Assembly: GCA_036491035.1 (NCBI GenBank)
Contig: DASXCU010000123.1
Coordinates: 1-32,155 of the forward strand
Length of the DNA stretch: 32,155 nt
Source of the DNA: Galbitalea sp036491035
Lineage (GTDB): Bacteria > Actinomycetota > Actinomycetes > Actinomycetales > Microbacteriaceae
Direction of reading: 5' to 3'
Shown here: positions 15,887-23,168 of the stretch, piece by piece
Layout: each line of letters begins with the position of its first letter
Position numbering within the stretch: the stretch's first letter is position 1
Notes under the pieces: generated by a model
What the model was told of the DNA's origin: nothing
What the model saw: the letters and a program-made list of their open reading frames with translations, nothing else
Database searches by the model: none
Program-made: the position numbers and the translations under genes

Positions 15887-16900
15887 CTAGTCGATGGTTA
15901 GGTAATCGGGGCCACTGTAGTGGCCGGTGGACATCTTCTGGCGCTGGAGCAACACGTCGTTGAGCAGGCTGGACGCGCCGAACCGGAACAGCGACGGCGT
16001 GAGCCATTCCTCGCCAGCGGTCTCCGCCACGGTCACGAGGTACTTGATCGCATCCTTGGACGCACGAATGCCGCCCGCCGGCTTCACGCCGATGCGCTCC
16101 CCCGTCAGGCGGTGCCAGTCGCGCACCACCTCGAGCATAAGCAGGGTGACGGGCAGCGTGGCCGCCGGAGCGACCTTGCCCGTGGAGGTCTTGATGAAGT
16201 CTCCGCCAGCCAGGATGGCGAGCCAGGAGGCGCGACGAACGTTGTCGTAGGTGTTCAGTTCCCCGGTCTCCAGGATGACCTTGAGGTGCGCGTAGCTGCC
16301 GTTGTCGCGGCGGCACGCCTCCTTTACGGCGACGATGTCGTCGAAGACCTGACCGTAGCGACCGCTCAGGAACGCGCCACGGTCGATGACCATGTCGATC
16401 TCGTCGGCACCGGCCGCGACGGCATCCGCGGTGTCCGCGAGCTTCACGCGCAGTGACGCGCGCCCACTCGGGAACGCGGTCGCGACGGCGGCAACGTTGA
16501 TGCCGTCGTGCCCGCCGTTGGCGTGGGCCGATCCGAGGGCCTGCACCGCGAAGGGCACCATGTCGCCGTAGACGCAGACGGCCGCCACGCGCGGGGTCGT
16601 GGGGTCGCTGGCGTCGGGCGTGAGCGCCTTCGCGACCAGGGAACGCACCTTGCCGGGCGTATCCGCTCCCTCAAGCGTCGTCAGGTCGATCAGTTCGATG
16701 ATCTTGTCGAGGGCCCAGGCCTTGGATGTGGTCTTGATCGAACGCGTTCCGAGGCCCGCGGCGCGCTGCTCGAGTCCGACGGCGTCCACGCCGCTCAGTC
16801 CCTCGAGGTGAAGTCGAAGCGCTCGCTCGGTGAGGTCTCCGCCGAGTACGGACAGTGCTCGTTGCGCGGGCGCGAGTGCGACCGGTGTTTCTATCGTCAT
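15887..16900 (-). CDS. deoC: deoxyribose-phosphate aldolase
   Basis: The 337-residue product is a class I aldolase of the DeoC family. The Schiff-base lysine is in DFIKTSTGK, the proton-relay lysine in IGVKPAGGIR, and an AVCVYGDMV motif lies near the first strand. It splits 2-deoxyribose 5-phosphate into glyceraldehyde 3-phosphate and acetaldehyde. At 337 residues it is longer than the roughly 220-260 of short bacterial DeoC and matches the long, actinobacterial/eukaryotic-like form. The ATG at 16900 is supported by GGAGAAG at 16907-16913 (minus strand, 6-bp gap); a TTG at 16915 would sit on that site. Two dehydrogenase-fold genes follow in the same direction. Confidence 0.94.
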   Translation of the reverse strand: MTIETPVALAPAQRALSVLGGDLTERALRLHLEGLSGVDAVGLEQRAAGLGTRSIKTTSKAWALDKIIELIDLTTLEGADTPGKVRSLVAKALTPDASDPTTPRVAAVCVYGDMVPFAVQALGSAHANGGHDGINVAAVATAFPSGRASLRVKLADTADAVAAGADEIDMVIDRGAFLSGRYGQVFDDIVAVKEACRRDNGSYAHLKVILETGELNTYDNVRRASWLAILAGGDFIKTSTGKVAPAATLPVTLLMLEVVRDWHRLTGERIGVKPAGGIRASKDAIKYLVTVAETAGEEWLTPSLFRFGASSLLNDVLLQRQKMSTGHYSGPDYLTID

Positions 16901-16959
16901 GTCGTTCTTCTCCAACGTCCCAGCGTAGTGCCGTGCGAATCGACCTGCGGGGGACGGTT

Positions 16960-17442
16960 CTAGTTGGCTCGGGAGGCCTCGCGCAGGTACGCAGCCCAGG
17001 CGTCGCCGCGATCGCGCTGCCAGGTGGACCAGTCGACCGGGTGCCCGCGCAGCAGTGACTCGAGCTGGTCGAAATTGCTCTGCCAGTACGCGTGCGTGCT
17101 CGCGAGCAGGCGTGGTTCGGTGTCAACCCGAATGGTCAGTTCGAGCTCCGTGGACGTGCCACGCGTACCGCCGGAGACCGGGACGAGACGGAACTCGAGC
17201 GTTCCGATGTTGTCGGTCTCGATCGCGAGCAGGCGCCGCTCCACGAGCGCCGTGATGGTGCCGTTCGTGGGCGCGAGGGTTGCACCGCCCTGCCAACCGA
17301 GCCAGTAGAGTCCGCCCACTCGCGGGTCGATCCGTGCGGCGGCGAGCCATCCCTCCACGAGGTCCTCGTCGACGAGCGCATCCCACACGATCGCGGGCGG
17401 CAGGTCATATCCGCGCGAGAAGACCAGCTCATCGTTCGGCAC
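16960..17442 (-). CDS. SRPBCC/AHSA1-family protein
   Basis: The 160-residue product begins with the AHSA1-type pattern FSRGYDLPPAIVWDALVDEDLVEGW, a helix-grip fold that binds hydrophobic ligands or partner proteins. Central strands (GTITALVERRLLAIE, TELELTIRV) and the C-terminal helix with GWLAAARIDPRVGG-type glycine turns fit the START-like fold. Function in this lineage is unknown. The GTG at 17442 is preceded by TAAACT, 6 bp away, so the transcript is leaderless. deoC starts 59 bp downstream of its stop and could be read through, but no functional link is evident. Confidence 0.8.
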   Translation of the reverse strand: MPNDELVFSRGYDLPPAIVWDALVDEDLVEGWLAAARIDPRVGGLYWLGWQGGATLAPTNGTITALVERRLLAIETDNIGTLEFRLVPVSGGTRGTSTELELTIRVDTEPRLLASTHAYWQSNFDQLESLLRGHPVDWSTWQRDRGDAWAAYLREASRAN

Positions 17443-17448
17443 CGCCCA

Positions 17449-17454
17449 AGTTTA
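17449..17454 (-). promoter_or_regulatory. -10 element (TAAACT) of the SRPBCC gene
   Basis: TAAACT on the minus strand ends 6 bp before the GTG at 17442. It faces away from the ROK-gene -10 at 17501-17506, so the -35 regions of the two divergent promoters share about 45 bp. Confidence 0.6.
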
Positions 17455-17500
17455 GAACGGCACCCTGCGAGGGAGCACCGGATGCGGCGGCCGAATTCAG

Positions 17501-17506
17501 TACGCT
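17501..17506 (+). promoter_or_regulatory. -10 element (TACGCT) of the ROK kinase gene
   Basis: TACGCT ends 7 bp before the ATG at 17514, the leaderless spacing. No ribosome site is present. Confidence 0.6.
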
Positions 17507-17513
17507 CGAACCC

Positions 17514-18440
17514 ATGACACTGGCCCTCGCACTCGATTTCGGTGGAACCAAGGTCGAGGCGGCACTCGTCGACGACTCGGGAACGGTGCTCGAGGAGTCG
17601 CGTTTCCGTCAGCCGACGGGGCCGACTGCCAGTTCCGACCAGTTGGCCGCCGCGGTCGATTCCGTGCTCGCGTCAACGCTCGCGACCGTGCCCGCGGGCG
17701 AGAAACTGCTCGGCGGCGGCATCGGCTGCGCGGGACCGGTGGATGTCGTCCACGGGCTCGTCAGCCCGCTGAACATCCCGGTCTGGCGCGGCTACCCGCT
17801 TCTTGCGCAGGTGCAGAAGCACCTCGGCAGCGTGCCCGCCCGACTTCGCATGGACGGACTCTGCATCACCCTCGCCGAGCACTGGGTCGGTGCGGCTCAG
17901 GGCTATGACAACGTCATGGGCATGATCGTCTCGACCGGGATCGGCGGTGGCCTCATCCTGGACGGCGTGACAGTGCCGGGGCCCACGGGCAATGCCGGGC
18001 ACATTGGACACGTGGAGGTCGGCGGGTTCTCCGAGCGCTGCGCCTGCGGCGGCACGGGTTGCGTGGAGGCAATCGCATCCGGTCCGAAGAGCGTGCTATG
18101 GGCGCGGTCGCAGGGCTGGACCGGATCGAGCGGCGAGGATCTCGGCGCCGGGTACGCGGCGGGCGACCGGGTCGCGGTGGCGGCGGTCAAGCGTGCCGGA
18201 CAGGCCATCGGCCAGGCCATCGCCTCGGCGACGGCCCTGGACGACCTGGAGATCGTAGCGATCGGCGGCGGCTTCGCGCGCGTCACGCCCGACCTGTTCG
18301 ACTTCATCCGCGCTGCGATCGCCGAGCGCACCGCGTTCGAGTTCGTGACGAAGGTGAAGGTGGTGCCGACCGGGCTCTCCGGACACGGTCCGCTGGTCGG
18401 TGCCGCCGCACTCATCCACCGGTCAGAGCTGGTGCCCTGA
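17514..18440 (+). CDS. ROK-family sugar kinase
   Basis: The 308-residue product has the ROK ATP-binding motif DFGGTKVEAAL at residues 8-18, a second phosphate motif STGIGGGLI, and the zinc site N160AGHIGH166 followed by C176-x-C178-x4-C183 in CACGGTGCVE. No helix-turn-helix precedes the kinase, so it is a kinase and not a ROK repressor. Glucokinase, fructokinase or N-acetylhexosamine kinase activity is possible; the residues seen do not fix the sugar. It converges on the MFS gene with 7 bp between stops. Confidence 0.92.
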   Translation: MTLALALDFGGTKVEAALVDDSGTVLEESRFRQPTGPTASSDQLAAAVDSVLASTLATVPAGEKLLGGGIGCAGPVDVVHGLVSPLNIPVWRGYPLLAQVQKHLGSVPARLRMDGLCITLAEHWVGAAQGYDNVMGMIVSTGIGGGLILDGVTVPGPTGNAGHIGHVEVGGFSERCACGGTGCVEAIASGPKSVLWARSQGWTGSSGEDLGAGYAAGDRVAVAAVKRAGQAIGQAIASATALDDLEIVAIGGGFARVTPDLFDFIRAAIAERTAFEFVTKVKVVPTGLSGHGPLVGAAALIHRSELVP

Positions 18441-18447
18441 GCTCGAC

Positions 18448-19707
18448 CTAGGACCTCGCGCCGCGGCCGACGAGGTCGTCCTCCAGAAAGCGGGACCGGC
18501 GCAGGATGATTCCGGCCGGTATGGCCGCGAGGGCCAGTACGGCGAGCATGAGAATCGACAGCGTCCAGGTGCCGGTCACCTGGCGCAGAATCCCGAACGC
18601 GAGCGGGCTCGCCGCCGCGATGATGTACCCGACGCCCTGAACGAATCCGCTCAGCGCGACGGCTCCGGAGTGTGTCCTGGTGCGCTGGTTGATGAGGAAG
18701 AGCGCCAGCGGGAACAGGAAGCCGCCGAGTCCCGCGAACGTGATCCAGAGCGCGGTCGCCACGGCCGGGATGAGCAGCAGTCCGGCGTCGCCGATCAGCA
18801 GGAACGCGGCCGCGACGTAGATGAGAATGCCCACGTTCTTCATGCGTGCCGCGATCGCGGGCACGAGGAGCGACCCCGGGAATCCCGCGATCGCGTAGAG
18901 CGCGAGAAGCGAACCAGCGTCGGCGCGCGACACGTGCGCGGTCTCGACGAGGAGGCTCGGGAACCAGGCGAAGCCCGCGTAGACGTTGATGCTCGAAAGG
19001 CAGAACGTGATCATGATCGCCCACGCGACGGGGGCTCGGAACAGGGTTGCCTCGAGCGCCGGCTCGGTCTCGATCGGCTCGGCGTCGGATTCCCGTGCTA
19101 GTCTCACCGCACGCCGATGGGTGCGCGCGGCAATCGCCCACGGCGCGACGGCGGTGAGAGCGAGCACCACCCAGACCGCCAGCGAGACCCGCCATCCGAA
19201 TGCGGTCGCAACGGGCACCGCGGCGAGTGCGGGAAGAGACGTGCTGAACGCGATGAGCACCGCGTAGCCGGTCGTGACCTGGGTGAGCCGGTCCGGGAAG
19301 TAGCGCTTGACCAGGGGTGGCAGGAGTACGTTGCCGACGCCCGCACCGAGCAGCGCGATCGCCGTCGCGACGACGAGAACGAGGGAATTCGGCGAGAGCG
19401 CGCGCAGGAGCTGGCCGAGCGCCATGACTCCGACCGCGAGCAGGGTCAGGACCTCGAGACCGAGGCGCCTCGACAGCCACGGTGTCAACAGTCCGGCCAG
19501 CGCGAACATCAGCGGCGGCGCCGCACCGATGATGCCGATGACGGCAGCACTCAACGGAACATCGTGCTCGACCAGGTTCGCGATCGGCGACAGGGCCGCC
19601 ACGACGGTTCGCAGGTTCAACGCGACGAGAAGGATCCCGAGCAGCGCTGCCGTGCGTCCCGCCCAGAGCGGAAGACGTCGTTCGGACGGCGCGGGTTCTG
19701 AGAGCAC
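18448..19707 (-). CDS. MFS transporter, CynX/NimT type
   Basis: The 419-residue product has about twelve hydrophobic segments and the CynX/NimT-type start LLVALNLRTVVAALSPI. This major-facilitator subgroup includes transporters for cyanate and 2-nitroimidazole, but most members have no proven substrate. A cytoplasmic loop near the middle (EPIETEPALE) separates the two six-helix halves. The GTG at 19707 has TAAGCT 6 bp upstream; that -10 overlaps the ribF stop codon, so this gene can be transcribed separately or by read-through from ribF. Confidence 0.88.
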   Translation of the reverse strand: MLSEPAPSERRLPLWAGRTAALLGILLVALNLRTVVAALSPIANLVEHDVPLSAAVIGIIGAAPPLMFALAGLLTPWLSRRLGLEVLTLLAVGVMALGQLLRALSPNSLVLVVATAIALLGAGVGNVLLPPLVKRYFPDRLTQVTTGYAVLIAFSTSLPALAAVPVATAFGWRVSLAVWVVLALTAVAPWAIAARTHRRAVRLARESDAEPIETEPALEATLFRAPVAWAIMITFCLSSINVYAGFAWFPSLLVETAHVSRADAGSLLALYAIAGFPGSLLVPAIAARMKNVGILIYVAAAFLLIGDAGLLLIPAVATALWITFAGLGGFLFPLALFLINQRTRTHSGAVALSGFVQGVGYIIAAASPLAFGILRQVTGTWTLSILMLAVLALAAIPAGIILRRSRFLEDDLVGRGARS

Positions 19708-19713
19708 CGGCCA

Positions 19714-19719
19714 AGCTTA
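19714..19719 (-). promoter_or_regulatory. -10 element (TAAGCT) of the MFS gene, overlapping the ribF stop
   Basis: On the minus strand the first three bases of TAAGCT are the TAA stop codon of ribF, and the hexamer ends 6 bp before the MFS GTG. Confidence 0.55.
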
Positions 19720-20697
19720 GGCGGGCGGCTGCTCCCGTGCCGCGCCCGCCCCACGGCTCGCTGCCTCGAGAACCTCCCGGATGCGCAGTTCGTCCCGGCG
19801 CATCTGCTCCGCGAGCTCATCCGCCGATGCGAACTTGTTCATGGGCCGGATGTAGTCGACGAATTCGAGTTCGATGGTCTGGCCGTACAGATCGATTTTC
19901 TGGTCCAGCAGGTGTGCCTCGACCTGCTTCTGCGGCACGCCCTCGAAGGTCGGATTGTTGCCGATCGAGACCGCCGCACCGAACCGTCCGCCCGGCACGG
20001 TTGCCCAGGCGGCGTACACGCCATCCCGCGGGATGAAGCCCTCGAGATCGGGCGACAGGTTGGCCGTCGGGTAGCCGAGCTCACGACCGCGCCGTTCTCC
20101 GTGCACGACAATCGAACGGATGCTGTGGAGCCGTCCCAGCTGGAGCGCCGCGAGCGCGACCTCGCCGTCCGAGAGCAGCTCCCGGATCCAGGTCGAGGAC
20201 GCCCGTCGTTGTTCCGTGCCGCTGGCGATCACCTCGGGGATGTGCCGAACCTCGAAGCCGTGCTCCCGGCCGAGGCGGTCGAGGAGTTCGACGTTTCCGC
20301 TCCCCCGCACACCGAAACGGAAATCGGTCCCGACGAAAACGACCCGCGCGTGGAGCGCATCCACCAGTACCGTTCGCACGAAGTCTTCGGGCCCCTGCTG
20401 GCTGAACGCGCGGTCGAACTCGAGCACGAGCGTCGCATCAACCCCCGCCGCCTCCAGCAGTTCGAGCTTTTTCGTGTTGCTGACCAGCGAGTCCGGGCAC
20501 TTCTCCGGGGCGAGGACGCTCAGCGGATTGCGGTCGAAGGTCACCACGGTTGCGGCCAACGTCTGCGCTGCGGCCACCGACTTCAGTTCGGCAATGACGG
20601 CGCGGTGACCGGGATGGACCCCGTCGAACTTGCCGATCGTAACCGCGCTCGGCCCGAATTCCGCGGGGACGGCGGCCAACCCCTCGAATACCTGCAC
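19717..20697 (-). CDS. ribF: bifunctional riboflavin kinase/FAD synthetase
   Basis: The 326-residue product has the N-terminal FMN adenylyltransferase domain (AVTIGKFDGVHPGHRAVI, then RRASSTWIRELLSDGEV) and the C-terminal flavokinase domain (GYPTANL, PRDGVYAAW and the following strand, GNNPTF). It makes FMN from riboflavin and then FAD. The GTG at 20697 is chosen because it starts just after the stop of the upstream membrane gene (one base between TGA and GTG) and fits the family's N-terminus; the open frame extends further upstream only as a shadow. It is the last of a tightly packed run tetR-truB-two membrane genes-ribF. Confidence 0.94.
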   Translation of the reverse strand: MQVFEGLAAVPAEFGPSAVTIGKFDGVHPGHRAVIAELKSVAAAQTLAATVVTFDRNPLSVLAPEKCPDSLVSNTKKLELLEAAGVDATLVLEFDRAFSQQGPEDFVRTVLVDALHARVVFVGTDFRFGVRGSGNVELLDRLGREHGFEVRHIPEVIASGTEQRRASSTWIRELLSDGEVALAALQLGRLHSIRSIVVHGERRGRELGYPTANLSPDLEGFIPRDGVYAAWATVPGGRFGAAVSIGNNPTFEGVPQKQVEAHLLDQKIDLYGQTIELEFVDYIRPMNKFASADELAEQMRRDELRIREVLEAASRGAGAAREQPPA

Positions 20698-20698
20698 C

Positions 20699-21172
20699 TC
20701 AGGCCCCGGCCGACTCGTCGACCGCTCGATCGCGACGGCTGCGAAGCCACAGCATCCCGAGCACGGGGAGCACCAGCGGGATGAAGAGGTAGCCGATGCC
20801 GTAGTACGACCACACAGTACCGAACGAGACCTTCGCACTCCCCGCGAACAGTGCGGGATCGAGGAGGCTCAGCGTGCCGACCACGAGAACGCCGAGCAGC
20901 TCGAAGCTGATCGTGATCCAGGCGACGCGATACCAGGCGGGCCCGCGCAGCAGCAGGGCCAGGGTGGCGACGATGTAGACCACACCCGAGACCGCGGACA
21001 GGGTGATCGGAACCCGCGCGGAGGAGTAGATGGTGACGAGCTGGTAGACGGCTCGTGAGGTCGCGCCGATCGCCAGGATCGCGTAGACGATGATCAGGAC
21101 GCGCCCCACGCCGAGAGATCGACGCACCACGGGCGACGCCTGATCGGTGACAGGAACGGGCACGCGTGACAT
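20699..21172 (-). CDS. small four-helix membrane protein, unknown function
   Basis: The 157-residue product has four hydrophobic segments (VLIIVYAILAIGATS, VVYIVATLALLL, WITISFELLGVLVVGTL, YLFIPLVLPVLGMLWL) and short loops. No named family is recognised. Its position between truB and ribF is shared with membrane genes in related actinobacteria, so co-transcription with core genes is likely. ATG at 21172 is preferred; a TTG at 21181 would add three residues. TAAAGT just before the TTG may be an internal -10. Confidence 0.75.
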   Translation of the reverse strand: MSRVPVPVTDQASPVVRRSLGVGRVLIIVYAILAIGATSRAVYQLVTIYSSARVPITLSAVSGVVYIVATLALLLRGPAWYRVAWITISFELLGVLVVGTLSLLDPALFAGSAKVSFGTVWSYYGIGYLFIPLVLPVLGMLWLRSRRDRAVDESAGA

Positions 21173-21183
21173 CGCTGACAACT

Positions 21184-21552
21184 TTAGGCGATCTGCACAG
21201 TCCAGATGATGTTCATGCGCACCATCATGACGGCGATGGCGAGGCAGGCGACTCCGAGAACGACGGTGGCCCAGCGATCCCGCTCCACGAGCGCCCAGAA
21301 TCCGGCGAGCAGCGGCAGGATCAGCGCGACGATCAGGTAGATGTAGAACTCGACGATGCTGCCGGTCGGCGAGTTCCCGACGAGCGGCGCCGCGATGGCG
21401 ATGCCGAGCTGGCCGAGCAGGACCAGCTCGACGAGGGCGGTGGCTCCCATCGAGAGGTCATTCGGCTTCACCCGGAACAGGCCGAGAACGACGCAGAGCA
21501 CTCCCGCGGCGGTGGCGATCGCCACCTCGATCACGGTGTACCACTCGATCAC
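21184..21552 (-). CDS. small membrane protein, unknown function
   Basis: The 122-residue product has four hydrophobic segments (VIEVAIATAAGVLCVVLGLF, ALVELVLLGQLGIAIAAPL, YIYLIVALILPLLAGFWAL, VVLGVACLAIAVMMV). The family is not recognised. The GTG start overlaps the truB stop as GTGA, so translation is coupled to truB. Its own stop is followed after 11 bp by the next small membrane gene. Confidence 0.78.
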   Translation of the reverse strand: MIEWYTVIEVAIATAAGVLCVVLGLFRVKPNDLSMGATALVELVLLGQLGIAIAAPLVGNSPTGSIVEFYIYLIVALILPLLAGFWALVERDRWATVVLGVACLAIAVMMVRMNIIWTVQIA

Positions 21553-22445
21553 TGCGCGCCCCCGTCATCCGTTGGGAAGTTCACCAGAACGCGTGCGACC
21601 CCCGCGCTCGTCGAAATCAGTCCCGTCAGGCTTCCATTCTCGTCGATCGCGGCGATCGGGCCCGCCGATGTCGCAAGCTCGGCGGAAAGCCGGGCCAGCT
21701 GCGGCCGTTTTCCCTGCCTCAGCTCGATGGACTCCGTCGGCGTCAACTGCACGGCGGGGAACAGTTCCGTCGCGATCGAGGTCGGCGAGCGCAGTGCTGC
21801 CACCAGCGATTCGTCGAGCTGCCCCGCGTCGCCGACCCTGAATGGACCGATACGGGTTCGGCGGAGCGCGGTCACATGGCCACCGACCCCGAGTGCGATC
21901 CCGAGGTCCCTGGCGAGGGCGCGAATGTACGTTCCGGATGAGCACTCCACGCGCACATCCAGCTCCCCCTCCCGCGCGGCCAGGAGCTCGAACGCCGAGA
22001 CGGTCACCGTCCTGGCCTTGAGCGTCACCTCCTCGCCGTCGCGCACGCGGTCGTACGAGCGTCTGCCGTCGACCTTGATGGCGCTCACCGAACTCGGCAC
22101 CTGGCTGATTGTTCCGGTGAGCGGACGGAGAGCGATTTCAATGGCCTCCCGGGTCACCCCGGTCGTAGCGACGGGTGGCGCCAACGGCTCGCCCTCCGCA
22201 TCGTCGGTCGTCGTCGCGAAGCCCAGCCGAATCGTGGCGAGGTACTCCTTGTCGAGCCCGACCAGGTACGTGAGCAGCCGCGTAGAGGCGTCGATTCCGA
22301 GCATGAGCAGACCGGTCGCCCCAGGGTCGAGCGTGCCCGCGTGACCCACTTTGCGAGTACCCGCCAGTCGCCGAACGCGAGATACGACGTCGTGGCTGGT
22401 CATCCCCGACGGCTTGTCGACCAGAAGAATGCCGGAGGGAGCCAC
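21549..22445 (-). CDS. truB: tRNA pseudouridine-55 synthase
   Basis: The 298-residue product starts MAPSGILLVDKPSGMTSHDV and has the catalytic Asp40 in GHAGTLDPGATG, plus the RVRDGEEV, YIRALARDLG and C-terminal GQLDESL motifs. It converts U55 of the tRNA T-loop to pseudouridine. The GTG start lies 4 bp after the tetR stop, which is unusual: truB normally follows rbfA. In this window rbfA is about 7 kb away on the same strand. Its stop overlaps the next gene's start. Confidence 0.95.
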   Translation of the reverse strand: MAPSGILLVDKPSGMTSHDVVSRVRRLAGTRKVGHAGTLDPGATGLLMLGIDASTRLLTYLVGLDKEYLATIRLGFATTTDDAEGEPLAPPVATTGVTREAIEIALRPLTGTISQVPSSVSAIKVDGRRSYDRVRDGEEVTLKARTVTVSAFELLAAREGELDVRVECSSGTYIRALARDLGIALGVGGHVTALRRTRIGPFRVGDAGQLDESLVAALRSPTSIATELFPAVQLTPTESIELRQGKRPQLARLSAELATSAGPIAAIDENGSLTGLISTSAGVARVLVNFPTDDGGAQ

Positions 22446-22449
22446 GGAC

Positions 22450-23085
22450 CTACTTTATTTTGTCCGCGTCCGCGATACCGCGTAGCAGGGCGAGCTTGTG
22501 CGGCATCGCCGTCTCCAGGAGCTCGCGCGCGTCCGCGTTGGAGTCGAACTCGTCGGTCATCCGAAGACCGACCAGCGTGTTCAGCATCATTCCCTGCGCC
22601 AGGAACTCCGACGCCTCGGCCGGCGCCAGCCCGACGTCGACGCGCAGGAAGTTGTAGACCTCCAGGAACCCGGCCCGGGCGGTCTTGCCCACCTCGGGGT
22701 CGGATCCGAGCACGAATCCGTGCATCAGCGAGAGCAGCAGCCCACGGTCGGTGAGGAGGTCCGCATACGCGAGTCCGAGCCGATCGTGGATCGGGACGTC
22801 CGACACCTCGGCGAGCGCCCGGCGGAACGCGGCCATCAGCATGTCGAGCGCGCGATGCAGGACGGCGAGGAAGAGCTTCTCCTTCGTGCCGAACATCCGC
22901 ACCACGTACGGCTGGCTCACGCCCGCGGCCGCCGCCACCTGATCGGTGGTCGTGCCCGCGTACCCGCGCTCCCCGAACACCGCGGTCGCCGCCTCGAGCA
23001 CGAGGATGCGGCGCTCGTCCGACGCCATGCGTGTGACGGGGACCGCCGCGGATGCCGTTCTGGTTGTCTGGCTCACGCTTGACAT
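22450..23085 (-). CDS. TetR-family transcriptional repressor
   Basis: The 211-residue product has the TetR DNA-binding domain at residues 24-70 (ILVLEAATAVFGERGYAGTT, then the VSQPYVVRMFGTKEKLF recognition helix) and a helical ligand-binding C-terminal domain. It is divergent from a DHA2 efflux pump, the standard arrangement for a repressor of drug export. The 83-bp gap carries several dyads that suit TetR dimers. ATG at 23085 gives a slightly long N-terminal tail; an internal Met at residue 20 is an alternative. truB follows 4 bp after the stop. Confidence 0.9.
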   Translation of the reverse strand: MSSVSQTTRTASAAVPVTRMASDERRILVLEAATAVFGERGYAGTTTDQVAAAAGVSQPYVVRMFGTKEKLFLAVLHRALDMLMAAFRRALAEVSDVPIHDRLGLAYADLLTDRGLLLSLMHGFVLGSDPEVGKTARAGFLEVYNFLRVDVGLAPAEASEFLAQGMMLNTLVGLRMTDEFDSNADARELLETAMPHKLALLRGIADADKIK

Positions 23086-23086
23086 G

Positions 23087-23130
23087 GTATCAGTTGATAA
23101 CTAATCTCGAGATAAGTAATCATTCGATTA
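23087..23130. promoter_or_regulatory. cluster of candidate TetR operators
   Basis: Three dyads are packed in the divergent gap: TATCA-gt-TGATA (23088-23099); ACTAATCTCGAGATAAGT (23100-23117), an 18-bp palindrome with one mismatched pair and a perfect ATCTCGAGAT core; and TAATC-attc-GATTA (23117-23130). GATAA-ct-AATC and GATAA-gt-AATC also form a direct repeat (23096-23106, 23111-23121). The gap is AT-rich compared with its surroundings. Confidence 0.65.
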
Positions 23131-23168
23131 CAACATTCGGGTTTTTTTCTCATTCAACGGAGTACCCC

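Noticed and set aside
17903..19714. 603-residue minus-strand open frame over the MFS and ROK genes
   Set aside because: It is in the wrong frame relative to the MFS protein and reads as Arg-rich low-complexity sequence.
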